DNA from: Caprimulgus europaeus
Taxonomy: Eukaryota; Chordata; Aves; Caprimulgiformes; Caprimulgidae
Direction of reading: 5' to 3'
Assembly (NCBI GenBank): GCA_907165065.1
Contig: OU015544.1
Location: forward strand, 310,001 to 374,000
Length of the DNA stretch: 64,000 bases
Each line of letters opens with the position of its first letter. Positions within the stretch are counted from its first letter, which is position 1. Position numbers and translations under genes: made by a program. Shown here piece by piece: positions 26,189 to 36,369 of the stretch. The notes under the pieces are model-generated. The model saw nothing but the letters and a program-made list of their open reading frames with translations, was not told where the DNA came from and ran no database searches.

Positions 26189-26225
<37 letters not shown>
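26189..26225. repeat. (AT)n microsatellite
   Basis: An uninterrupted alternating AT tract of 37 bp, preceded by an imperfect AGATATAGAT lead-in. It can form cruciform or unwound DNA and is likely to be length-polymorphic. Confidence 0.95.
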
Positions 26226-26226
<1 letters not shown>

Positions 26227-26229
26227 CCA

Positions 26230-27555
26230 TCATTTAACCCTCCACTGGAACGCAGCCGCCCTGGGACTGGATGCGGCAGCTGCTCTGTGGTGCAGAGCAA
26301 GACAAGGGCGCGGTGACAGGGAGGGAAGGGAGATCGTCCTGCCCAGCTAACCACAGCGGGGATTTGAGAACACTGGGATATCGTTAAGCAAGCTGGAGTT
26401 AAGCCAGAACACCAGTGTTAACACAAAGTGTCAAAACCTTTAATGTTCCCGGGGGTCCCAATTCACTGCAATTCTGCCAGCTTTACAGCTTAATAAATGA
26501 CACCAACACCCCGGGAGCATCGGTACAACACCAGCGTGAGCTGCAGGCCAGCAAAACGTTTGTGATTTGGCCTCATTATAAGCATGTGCTGAAGTCCCAT
26601 GGACTTTGAACAGTGGGAGAAAAGAAGAATACCTTTTGTTGATTCATTAATATGCTTTAAAAATACCCCTAAAAATTCTAGTGAAACCTCTGTTCTCTTA
26701 GTTGTCCCGATGTGGACCTAGAAGACAGTGAAGCCCTGCTGCTGGAGCAGTGCTTGGCAGGGATGTGGGAGGGCAAAGGAAAGGGGCTTTTCTGGCAAAT
26801 GCTGGTGTGGTTGCAGTTGCGTTGGGAGGTTCAGGTGTGAAGATGTGCAGAGGGTAACTGCAGCTCAGGTCTGCACTGCGAGTGTGGGGTTCTGTCAGTT
26901 GGAGAACTGCATTTCACCAAAAGCATTTTGGACAGAGGAGGAGGATAGAGCTGTGCTAACTCTTCCAACCTCTTGTTTAAAAACATTTGGAACCACAGCC
27001 TTCAAACAGTCTGGCAGAATATTTTTCAATAAATCCTGAATGTGGCAGTTACATTTTCTATATCATGCTGGAAAAAGGATTACAGTATTTACTGCAGAGA
27101 CAGGAAGATTGATTCTCACTTGGAAAATCTGCCAGATTTCTTGATTTAGGGAGCGCATGATTGGTGGAGTGCTTACACTTGATTTATATCAAGTTTTCTT
27201 GCTTGCTTGCTTTTTTCCTCTGCACGTTCTTTTTATGTTAACATGAGCTACTCTTATTCTGAATGGTTCTTTATTTAACAAATACTGTTTTCTTTGGATG
27301 TTTCTGATATTCAAGGCAAAACTCTCTTCTCTAATACCTCTTTGCTTGGAGTAATGAGACGAAATTTCACTTGTGTGAGATCTAAATACAGTCGCTGTGC
27401 TTTATAGTGAGACCACCTACCTTCATCTGTGCTGGGGACAGACGTGCTACTTCAGAAGCACCAGTCCTTGAGGATGTAATCTGAAATCTTCAAAATGATG
27501 TAAGCAGCCTCAGCTCATCAGTATGTTCTTCTGAAATGCTGTAGGCCCCTCTTAC
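26230..27555. other. Unique non-coding DNA
   Basis: No recognisable gene or repeat. A short CTTG run ('CTTGCTTGCTTGC') lies at about 27198-27210. Open frames are short (up to 103 codons at 26728-27039) and not recognised. Confidence 0.5.
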
Positions 27556-27704
27556 CTTAGCAAGGAATTTGACTCTGTGGGAGGCAAATAAGTCAGCCGT
27601 CACACGGAGGCTCGGGGGTTTCCTGCGGCCCCATGCCGTTCCCGCTGCAGCACCCGGGGTGCAGCCACCCTGCACGCTCCGGTTCGGACCCCCAGGGGTG
27701 CCTG
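27556..27704 (-). other. Exon-like segment, 149 nt, in a CpG-rich patch (minus strand)
   Basis: On the minus strand, a very strong polypyrimidine tract and acceptor (CTTCCTCCTCCCTTCCTCAG, AG at 27706-27705) lead into 149 nt. The segment ends in CTAAG|GTAAGA, with GT at 27555-27554. One of three frames is open for 49 codons and ends exactly at a codon boundary. The acceptor is a tandem CAGCAG, so a 3-nt alternative is possible. A second good acceptor inside (GCCTCCCACAG) would give a 19-nt exon at 27556-27574. About ten CpGs fall in the outer 100 bp. The peptide (for example AAAGTAWGRRKPPSLRV) is not recognised and is low in complexity. Confidence 0.22.
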
Positions 27705-27869
27705 CTGAGGAAGGGAGGAGGAAGGCAGCAGGGAGGACTTCTGGGTGGGTTTGTATGTTGATGACAACATCCGTCAGCTCCGTGGGCTCTTAATCCTGCT
27801 CAGGAACTCTAAATTCAGCTGAATAATTTAAAAGAGAGGCAAGCAAGCAAAGAAAATGAACCCATCAGA

Positions 27870-28330
27870 GGCAAAGAAACTTAAAAGGATAATTGATGCC
27901 CTATCGTTATCACTACAGCAAGCATCTTATATCACAAAAGTAATACATGACACTCCTATAATACAACTAGTTCTGTGTCATTAATTACAGTATGAGAAGT
28001 TTGCTCTCCTCTGCTTTACTTTCTGGCCTCGCCAGCCAGGCTCCTGGTGCCTGAAAACAGCTCGGCCCAGTGCCCATCTCCTCCGCCCGAAGTCTGTGCT
28101 CACTGGGCACCCTGTGTGTTCTTGTGGCTTCTATCCCTATTTTCAAGCCTTTTATTATGATTAATTAATAAGATGTGTTACTTTCAAAAATTGATTCACC
28201 AAATCAAATGATTGTTAAAAAGCCGCCAGGTAAGAAGTGATAGCTGTTCTGTTGTGTAACGTTAGCAATTAATAGCGTTTCTGAGGTGATGCTCACATTG
28301 TTAGCACAATTGCAGTTGTATCAATCCAAA
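27870..28330. promoter_or_regulatory. AT-rich candidate regulatory blocks
   Basis: Two AT-rich blocks (about 27.87-28.0 and 28.13-28.33 kb) flank a short GC-richer stretch. They contain CATTAATTACAG, ATGATTAATTAATAAG, CAATTAATAG and TTAGCACAATTG, which are homeodomain-type cores. There is no open frame. A good donor, CCAG|GTAAGA, at 28219-28220 has an upstream acceptor (CTATTTTCAAG), but all frames are closed, so this could at most be a non-coding exon. Regulatory function is inferred from composition. Confidence 0.3.
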
Positions 28331-29255
28331 CAGAGACAAAGTGATAAAAGAAGAGAAGGATTAAAATAATAGAACATCTGCAGTAAAGCATAGATTTTTT
28401 TTTCTTTTTTTAAATTTATATTTTAATTTTTTTTCTTCCCATCCTGCAGAGTGGTGCTTTGTGAATGAAAAGATCAAATGCTTTGGGGAAGCTACACCAT
28501 CCTGAACTGGGCTGTGCAGCCTTGCACTGTTCTGTACGCTCTGTACTGTTGCACCAAGGTACTTGTACAAACCATCCCAGTCTAGCAAAACAATAGCTCC
28601 CATCCCACAAACACTTAAATCCAAGCTTTTAATCTAAAGCATGGGCAGATGCTTATTCCCCTTGTGGAAAAGTCTTCTTGGCCCAGAGAGCTCTGCAACA
28701 GATTGTCTAGACCTTTAAAAGTCAAGGTAAATAATATTTTCTTGGCCTAGCCATGGGAAGGAAGACAGATCACAGATCCACGGTCCCTCCAGTTCCTGGT
28801 GTGGTTTCAGGACTCTGAGCAAAGTCTGTTTCAACACCTAGCAATGGCTGATAAGCCTGATGGCAAATGAACACATGCATGTAAAATGTTTAAAAATGGT
28901 TCTCCACAACATATCCATTAGAATCTGATATTTACATTCATATTTTGAAGGGAAGTTTTGTTTTATTTTCTTCTGTTTGCGTAGCATGTATTAGCAGCAG
29001 TCAAAGTGAGTAATAGTTGAATGTGCATAATCTTGATCTAATTACATTGGTATTGAATTGTAGGTGAAGCATTAAATTGATTTGGAAAAAATCTCTTTGC
29101 AAGTATCTAGTATTGATGAAAAGATCATTATGCATTTGCAGCGAAGTCTGCCTCTGTGCAATGGGGTCAGATCCAGACCAGCGCAGTTCTTGTGCCTCCA
29201 GGGTTTGAGTGGAAGTCAAATTCTGTGTCGGACTAATGCCGACTGGCGCAGGCAT
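28330..29255. other. Unique non-coding DNA with a closed exon-like segment
   Basis: A T-rich tract ending TTCTTCCCATCCTGCAG at 28449 is a very strong acceptor. A mediocre donor, CCAAG|GTACTT, follows about 110 nt later. All three frames between them contain stops, so this is not coding. The rest is unique DNA with no recognised repeat. Confidence 0.4.
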
Positions 29256-29259
29256 GAAT

Positions 29260-29430
29260 CTCACCCTTCATACTTCATGCAGCTTACAGCTAATTAGAAG
29301 ACATCTGGATTTATCTCTTATTAAATCTTTAGTGCTCTTTTAACAATAAATGGATATATAATTACCATAGGCAATCTTATTAAATCCATATTAGGGTGCT
29401 TACTTGAGACAATTGAAATTTTTAATTGGA
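29260..29430. promoter_or_regulatory. AT-rich candidate enhancer element
   Basis: The segment contains CAGCTAATTAGAAG, CTTATTAAATC, TATAATTACCATAG, CTTATTAAATCC and TTTTTAATTGG, a dense set of homeodomain-type cores. CTTATTAAATC occurs twice about 60 bp apart. No frame is open. Enhancer identity is inferred from motif density only. Confidence 0.35.
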
Positions 29431-30462
29431 GGTGTTGCTAAGTGCTTCTCCTTCGTACAATATCAATTGTGGTTCCTTGCTAAATGCGTCAGACCTGAGG
29501 CAGATAATGCCCATCAGGATGTTCCTCAGCTGGCACGTGAGCTTTAAAACTGAACAGGTAATTCAGGCTGAATCATTTCATTTTCAGCGACTGTGCGTGG
29601 TTTGTCTGCTGGGTGTTTGCAGATGGTTTCCTCTTGCTCTGCAGGGATGGCCCGGGGTGGGCAGCTGGCCTGGCAGTGGGCAGCCGTTGGGGAACACCAC
29701 GGGCACTCCTGGCATGTGAGATGCTGCTGAGGTCCTCGTGGCCACAGCCATCTCATCTCCCCTGCTAATGAGGAAAGACTTGCTTCTCTTGCCAGCTGCA
29801 GTGGCTTCTCTGGATTTAGACCTTCGCCAGAGTCCTGAGACCAGAAATCTTGGCGTCACCTTTGCTCTGGACAGTTTACTTTTACCCTTCCCTCTTCTAT
29901 CTAAATCTGCCTCACTCCATCTTCATTACATTGACGGGAGCTCTGACTTGGTTGACCTTGTGCTGGCTGAAATCCTCTTTTCTTTTTTTGACCAGATTTT
30001 TTTGTATCTTGTTAAGCTTTGGGGCAAGTTGTGCTGAGAGGAGCGTGGATCCCAGCCAGTCCTATTAAGCATTCCCCTCCCAGGACTACCTCGTTGTGAA
30101 GGGAGCCAGAGGCTTAGATGCAACAAAGGGGAGGCAACACAACACGACGTGTTTTGAGTGGCAGGGGCATGGGTGACAGCAGCAGTTGGTCATGAGGTGG
30201 AGAGTGTCTAGTAGTACTGAATGAACATTTTAATTAACACTTTCAGAAGTGACTCGTGATCTGTGGTTCCCTGTCTTTGTGTGGAAAGGAGCGTGCTTGG
30301 GGTAGCGTATGGAAACAGTTTGAAAATGGTGGGCGCAGACCTTTGTCAGAAGCAGTTTCTCTCCCCCTGTGGCCCCGGATGTGTTGGCAGGGGAGGGGCA
30401 GGCGATGCTCTCGCAGTGCCGCGCTCTCCATTCAGCCCAGAGTGGCTCTGGAGGCAGGATGT

Positions 30463-30495
30463 GGGTGCAGGGGGGGCTGCTGGGCTGGGGCTGGG
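30463..30495 (+). other. G-quadruplex motif with five G-runs
   Basis: GGG-TGCA-GGGGGGG-CTGCT-GGG-CT-GGGG-CT-GGG is a canonical G3+N1-7 pattern with a spare run. It lies in a GC-rich patch (30.3-30.7 kb) that also contains the 199-codon chance frame at 30369-30968. Confidence 0.65.
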
Positions 30496-31148
30496 CTCCT
30501 CTGCATCCCCCGCCACAGTCCCTTGGTCACAGCTTGGACTGTGACTTGGTAATCGTGGAAATCACCCCCCAATATACACATGGTGGGACCAGGACTAGGT
30601 CCCAGCCCGGGTTCCCCAAGCACTGCCTGCAGCTCGGTGCCTGTGCCAGCCAGAGCAGCCCCCTGCACTGCAGTGGTGGTGGCAGCAGTGAGTGGAGTGT
30701 CCTGGGATGCTCTGAACAGGCAGAGGAAGTGGGAAGTCAGGAGAAAACGGGAAATACTGAAATAAAGCAAATAAATGCAAAAGCACTTGGAAGGAGCTCA
30801 AGGTCATTTCTTGTTTTCCTCTGTATTCATTACTCAGACAAGCAAAAAGAAACTTTTTCTTGGGTACAGCTGCTATCACTGCTGCTGTCCTTTTTTTCCA
30901 TCATCTTCTCCTTGATGAATACATTCAGATTATGTGCCAGAAATAAAAATCAGCCATCGTGCTCCTGAAAGTAGAGGTCAAGATAACATCTGCCTTCCCT
31001 ACTGTGTTCTGCACTTACCAGTGCAATAATCATGCACAGGAAACATCTGCTTTGGAAATAACTTAAGTAGCAAAGAAGCCCAGCTCCGTTGAGTCAGAGC
31101 ATCCTGTGGTAACTAGTCATTACGCTGTTTGTTTTTCCTTTGCTGCAG

Positions 31149-31315
31149 GGAGCCACGCTACCCTTTACATTCCCTGTTCAAACTGTTTGCTTTTCTGCAA
31201 GAGAGCAAGCAGCTCCCAGCCTGCCACCCAGCCTGCCAAGCCAGGGCTGTGGTGCTCCAGGGCAGGAGAGGTGAAAATGGCAGTGGCCCTTGTCCTCCAG
31301 CACACCCAGCCTCTG
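31149..31315 (+). other. Exon-like segment, 167 nt (plus strand)
   Basis: The acceptor GTTTTTCCTTTGCTGCAG (AG at 31147-31148) is close to ideal, and the donor CTCTG|GTGAGT (GT at 31316-31317) is strong. Two of three frames are open. One of them belongs to a 113-codon stop-free frame (31106-31447) that starts upstream of the acceptor. Neither peptide is recognised. Two open frames in a GC-rich 167 nt is weak evidence for coding, so a non-coding exon or pseudo-exon is as likely. Confidence 0.22.
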
Positions 31316-31394
31316 GTGAGTGGTGATTTGCAGGTGGTAACCGACACTTGGCCCAGGAACGAGGCAGGTGCTCACAGGATGAACACATGGGCGC

Positions 31395-31412
31395 GTGTGT
31401 GTGTGTGTGTGT
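31395..31412 (+). repeat. (GT)n microsatellite
   Basis: An alternating GT run of about 18 bp, preceded by GCGC and followed by ATATG, gives a short purine-pyrimidine alternating tract. Confidence 0.9.
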
Positions 31413-31419
31413 ATATGAA

Positions 31420-34400
31420 ATCACGTCTGGGATTTATACTTCAGTAACACTTGCTTATGGTTACACTGAAAGGCATCTTCTAGACCCTGAATACTAAAAG
31501 CCAGCTATACTATTTTTTAAGAACACACCAGAAAGCCTCTCTGTGCAGGAGAGGCCCTTTGGCTGGAGGACTAAAGCCCTGCATGTTTACACAACCCTGA
31601 TGGCAGGAAAGGCAGTGATGGTCCCTTGGGCAGCCTGTGGCTGCAGGAGCTGATCTTCTGCTGGGACAGTGTGTGTGGAAGTGTTGGGTTTAACCAGGAC
31701 ACGCCTGTCACTCCGGTGGGGCTGCAGGTCTGCCCTGCTCTAACGAACAACGGGGTTTTTAATTCTCTTCCGTGTGCGTCTGTAATCCCTGACTACCGGG
31801 TGCAGCACTGAGAGCAGCAAGAAGCTGCTTTGGTCAGTGTTGTGACCTGCATTAGAGTTGGGAGTTCTGGCTGGGTTAAGCAAAATGCTACATGTCTCCT
31901 TTCCTGTGAGAGTATTCCCTTATTTATGTACTCAAAGTTAATTGCACGTGTAAATCTCTTTTTTGTTGGTTTGGGGTTTTTTTTATTGAGTTAGTAAAAA
32001 TTTGGGGAATTTATTTTTCCCCTCCAAGCAGGAACAATTTTTTTCCCTCCATTTTGAAGAAGGTCTAATTTTCTGCACCATCTCTTTGAAAACTTGGAAG
32101 CCTGCAACCTGTGGAGCTTTTTCCCTTTAGGTTGTTGTTTAGCAGGGAAAGAATTATGCAATCACAAGAGAAGCCCAAAGACCAAAATCTTTGCTACACA
32201 AATCACATCAGTGAACCTTGTGTGCATATCACTGAGATCAGAAATGGGAATCTAATCCTTCTCTGAAAAAATATTTAAAAATCCTTTATTAGCATGCTGT
32301 TCTTCATGGCATTTTCACATGATTAAAATCAGAGCTGGGTCAAACAAGAATCAAATCTAATCAGAAGAAAAGGTGTCTAAAATTGACAGAGTGAACAGTT
32401 CCCTGAATGTTGTCTCACTTTCTGTTGAGTATGAAGGGAGCTCAGGCAATTAAAATTAGGGAAATATATTAATTTATGGATAGGAAGGGACTAGTGCAGG
32501 CAAGGGTTAACCTTCCCAGACAGGCAGGCTTTCAGCTGCATTTTTCTGTTCCAATACTGTAGATATTGCTGCGTGATTATTGATTCTTTTTTTAAGCTAC
32601 TAAACTGCTACATTTACTGACTTATTCAGTCTTTCATCATATCCAGTAGCACCACGTACATTTTACAAATAACAGCTTTCCTATCCCTTCACAACTTGTG
32701 CAAATCAAATTTATTTTTGTCACTGAAAATGACAGAAGGATCCAGCCAAAACAAAGGTTTCTCCTTATCCTATTGCAAGAGCAAGCACAGGCTGTGGTTT
32801 TGAAACTGAGTTACAGGTCAGGCTTCCAAGCTCATCGCTAGAAATTAATCACCTCAGTGTTAGAAAAGGTCCGGAGAGTCTGGCAGCTCCCTCCAGCGCA
32901 GGGCTGCAGTTGTCCGAGGCAGACCCAGCCATCCCTGCTGTGAGCTCCCCACCGGCCAGGAGGGGCAAGCCCAGGTTCTCAGCGGTAGCCCCGGGTGCCT
33001 TACCAAGCAGCCAGGGATTGGTACCTGCAGAGAAACACGCACAGCGAAGGAAAATGACTTTGCTCAAAGTCAGCCACCAGATCAATGGCAGCAGAAGGAA
33101 CAGACCTAATGAGCAAACATCTCTGTGGGGAAAACTGTCTCCCTTGCCATCAGCCAAGCATGTCCTCTGCTCTCTTTATTTTCTTTGTGATGGCCATGAC
33201 TGAAACCTTTCACCACCTATTTTTATTGCTGTCGTGGTTGTAATGAATGTAATTTGTTCTGTAAAGTATCAGTTATTTAGTAAACACGAAACACGCCTAG
33301 AGATTTGTCTGGAGTAACAGTGCTTTATTAGAGATAATCCTTAGCTACTCGGCTCAACTTTTCAGAGCTGGAAATCTCTCACAGAGAAGCCAATTGTGAA
33401 TATTAAAAGGGATTTGGAGGAGGAGGCAAAAATTACATTTTCAAATATTCCACTGAGTTGAAGATTTAACCTAGCAACTTCACTGAATCCCTGCACAGGC
33501 TCACAACCTCATTTTGTTTTGTATTAAAAGACTTTTGGCTGCATTTTAATTGTGTACATAATATTATTGATATTTAGCAATTGTTTCTGTCACCTTCCAC
33601 CTCAATCAGCATTGCAAAACACAGCTTGAACTAACTGGAAAGTGATTTCCTGGCTAATATTCCTTCTCATCTCCTGAGAGGAGCTGATAAAACAGCTAGC
33701 AAAGCACGGATCAAACAGCCCTGGTTTCACAGATCTGCTCTTTCTCTGGGCTCCATGGCAGCTCCCGTTGAAGTGAGAGTTATTTTATCTCACATAATGA
33801 GCGGATGGAGCCTGAATTTTCTAAGCTAAGCAGCTCTTTTTGGTAGTTAAAGCAGGATGTGCAATGTGACTCGTAATTAAGCACGAGAGACACATGGAAG
33901 TGTTGGGGACTGATCCAGCTTGAGGAGGACTCACGTTTCCCTGTGGGCTGGTGCTGGGGTTGGGCTGCTCAGGCAGCGCTGAGCATCCCGCGGTCAGACC
34001 GGCTGCTGAGCTGCAGGGCTGTGAGCTCCTACTCTCTGCCGAGGGCAGAAAACCAGGGGAGGGTTTCATCTCAGCCCCTTGCCTGACAGAAGTGTGGAGG
34101 AAAGACAGCCATGCCAGCCACAGACAGACTCCATTGTGCTGAAACCCTATTTTCCTCCCATTAAAACATACTAACCCTTAATAAAATAGTCCTGATATTG
34201 TGTGGCTTTTACCCATGTTGCTGCTCTGCAGCTCAGAAGCCAATTTTTCTGCAAGTAAAGCACCTACTGCTCGGTCCCTTCTGCCAGCGCCTTACCCTCT
34301 GCCCATCAGTGTGCGAGCTCCTTCGAACACAGATGATGGTACCGCTGTTGAAAAACATTCTTCCCTCTTGTCAACAAATTTCTGTAATGCTAAGTGTTGT

Positions 34401-35800
34401 CTTGGCCTTGAGTCAAACACACTCCATAGCTCCCACTGAAGGTTCCTGTGAAAGCAAACAGCCGAGCTTTTTCTTAGTTGGTGTTTCTTCCTTGAAGTAG
34501 TTACATACAGCAATTTTTGTAGTTAATGGAGTAATTACACTGTCTGCTGGAATTCCCTACTTGCCATTGATTTAATTGCTTGGTTGGGAGCATGTTAATT
34601 GTGTATTGACACTGTTCAGCTCCCATGCTGGGGTTAGACAAATCTTCAGACCGAGCTGTGTTGCGGGCTGAAGTCTCTGAGGAGTTTGTGCTCTGCAGAC
34701 TGTGAGAAAGGTGTCCCTTTGTCCCTTGACCACTCTCCACCGGAGCGGCTTGGCTGTGCTCACTCATGGTGCTGGGTTCGCCCAGCCAGCTCTATGCTGA
34801 TACGGAATTGCACGTAGAAAATGCTCTGTGTGGGTAGTATATGACTACATTTTCTGGGTCCATTTCATGTGTTGGGTCCATGAAATCTGTAGGTGCACCA
34901 CAACGCACATTCTGTGTGGATTCTGGCGCTGACCCTGACCCACACCCACGGGCTGTGGAGACCAGTGGCTCTGCAGTGGAGAGAGGGAAGGCAGGGCTGT
35001 CCCTGGACAAAGGGACAAAGACCTTGTGGTCTTTGCTTCAGACACAAAGCAGCTGTACAGCCCTGCTCATCCCCCTGGGCCATGTTGTTGGCATCTGTTG
35101 CTGTAGGTGCCATCTGTCACACTGAGCTGCGCTCACAGCTGTCGGGCACAGGAGGTGTCCAGCAGAGACAGGTCAAGGTTGGCCCTTGTCCAGTTCTCAA
35201 CTCATTGTGTCGGTTAATGGTGTCGGATCCATGCTGCAGACAGTACCTGTAGCCTGTACCTGCCCGTGAGGGCGTTTACTTGTCTCCTGGTCACTAGGCG
35301 TCAACCAGCACTTTGCCAGTGTTCAGAGATAAGCACTGCTGGGCCAGCTGAAGCCCATTTATTGATAAGAAGAGCGTGTTTTCTTCAGTGAGCTTTGACT
35401 TGAGTTCTACCAGTTTCAGACTCAGTCAGAAGTAGAAAAGAAGGCCATTTGGAGAGGGGAAGCAGGTCTGTGTATTATAATATCTTCATGCTATATCTAT
35501 CTATAAATCGGCTTCGCTGTTCTAATTTAAGCGTGCACAGCATGATAACATGGAGACTGCCTGGCCATCTCCTGATTATGCTGCAGCAGGGAAATTTTAA
35601 TTTAACCTTTTGCTATTGTGAGTGTCTCAGAAGGACTGTTTCTGCTGGGTACTGTGGTAGTTTTCATATCACTAAATTTTCCTAACAAGTCTGCACTCTA
35701 ATAAGGAGCTAAGAGCTTCGGTCCCCCCTGATTTTTAATAGCATCACTGCAAGTCAATAAGCTGTCAAGTGCTACTCACTGCACTCAACTGAAACAGCCA
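31420..35800. other. Unique non-coding DNA
   Basis: AT-rich stretches at 32.2-32.7, 33.23-33.31, 33.53-33.62 and 34.5-34.62 kb alternate with GC-richer patches at 32.88-33.05 and 33.9-34.05 kb. Open frames reach about 120 codons and are unrecognised. No repeat family or paired splice signal stands out. Confidence 0.5.
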
Positions 35801-35814
35801 GTGGAGCCTGTGCT

Positions 35815-35836
35815 GGGAGGGAGCCGAGGGACAGGG
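35815..35836 (+). other. G-quadruplex motif
   Basis: GGG-A-GGG-AGCCGA-GGG-ACA-GGG is a canonical pattern with loops of 1, 6 and 3. It lies just upstream of a CpG-rich patch at 35880-36050. Confidence 0.6.
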
Positions 35837-35879
35837 AGGTCTGAGCCTGGTCCTGTGCAGGGGGTGCTTTCAAAACTGC

Positions 35880-36050
35880 CACGTGTGGAAGGGGAACGGA
35901 TGTTGCCCGCGGGTGCTGGGGTTCTGGGGCCAGGGCTGGGGTCGGCAGTGCTGCTCGGGGCGGCCCCCGCTGCCCCTGGCTCGCCTGCTGCCAGTGAGCG
36001 GCACTCGGAGACGCTCCCCTTCTTCAGAGCTCTGTGCTCGCGTTAGTGGT
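35880..36050. other. CpG-rich patch
   Basis: I count roughly 14 CpGs in about 170 bp, in sequence that is otherwise CpG-poor. It is shorter than a typical CpG island. It begins just downstream of a G-quadruplex motif. There is no recognised gene start. Confidence 0.4.
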
Positions 36051-36186
36051 GCAAAAGGAGGAGGGAAATAACAGGCGGGAGAAGAGAGCATCCAGTTCAG
36101 AATACCTGCGTCTGCCATTCCAGCCGCCATTCGTTCCCCTTCCTTAGCCCAGAACTCAGGCAAAGGATGGCTGCTTGCTGGGGCAG

Positions 36187-36209
36187 CAGGCAGACAGACA
36201 GACAGACAG
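36187..36209 (+). repeat. (CAGA)n tetranucleotide repeat
   Basis: About five units of GACA/CAGA, lying between GGCAGCAGG and CCCCGTG. Confidence 0.9.
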
Positions 36210-36269
36210 CCCCGTGAGCAAGACCTGTGTCAGGAGGGTTTCTAAACCTCTGGTTTAGCAGCAGGATTG

Positions 36270-36365
36270 TGTAGGGGGTCTAATTATAAATCTGTTGGTA
36301 ATTAAAACAACAGCTGTTACAATTAATAGACTCCTTATTAAATCAGTAATAGCTGACACTTAAGG
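36270..36365. promoter_or_regulatory. AT-rich candidate regulatory element
   Basis: A short block contains TCTAATTATAAATC, GGTAATTAAAAC, TACAATTAATAG and CTTATTAAATCAG, a dense run of TAAT/ATTA cores between GC-richer flanks. It resembles the islands at 13.5 and 29.3 kb, and the CTTATTAAATC string also occurs at 29.3 kb. Function is inferred. Confidence 0.33.
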
Positions 36366-36369
36366 TGGG

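Noticed and set aside
28450..28558. Segment after a very strong acceptor near 28449
   Set aside because: All three frames are closed and the donor (GTACTT) is weak, so it is more likely a pseudo-acceptor next to a T-rich run.
30369..30968. 199-codon open frame on the plus strand
   Set aside because: It overlaps open frames in other frames and on the opposite strand across the same GC-rich patch and includes the G-quadruplex run. The peptide is unrecognised.
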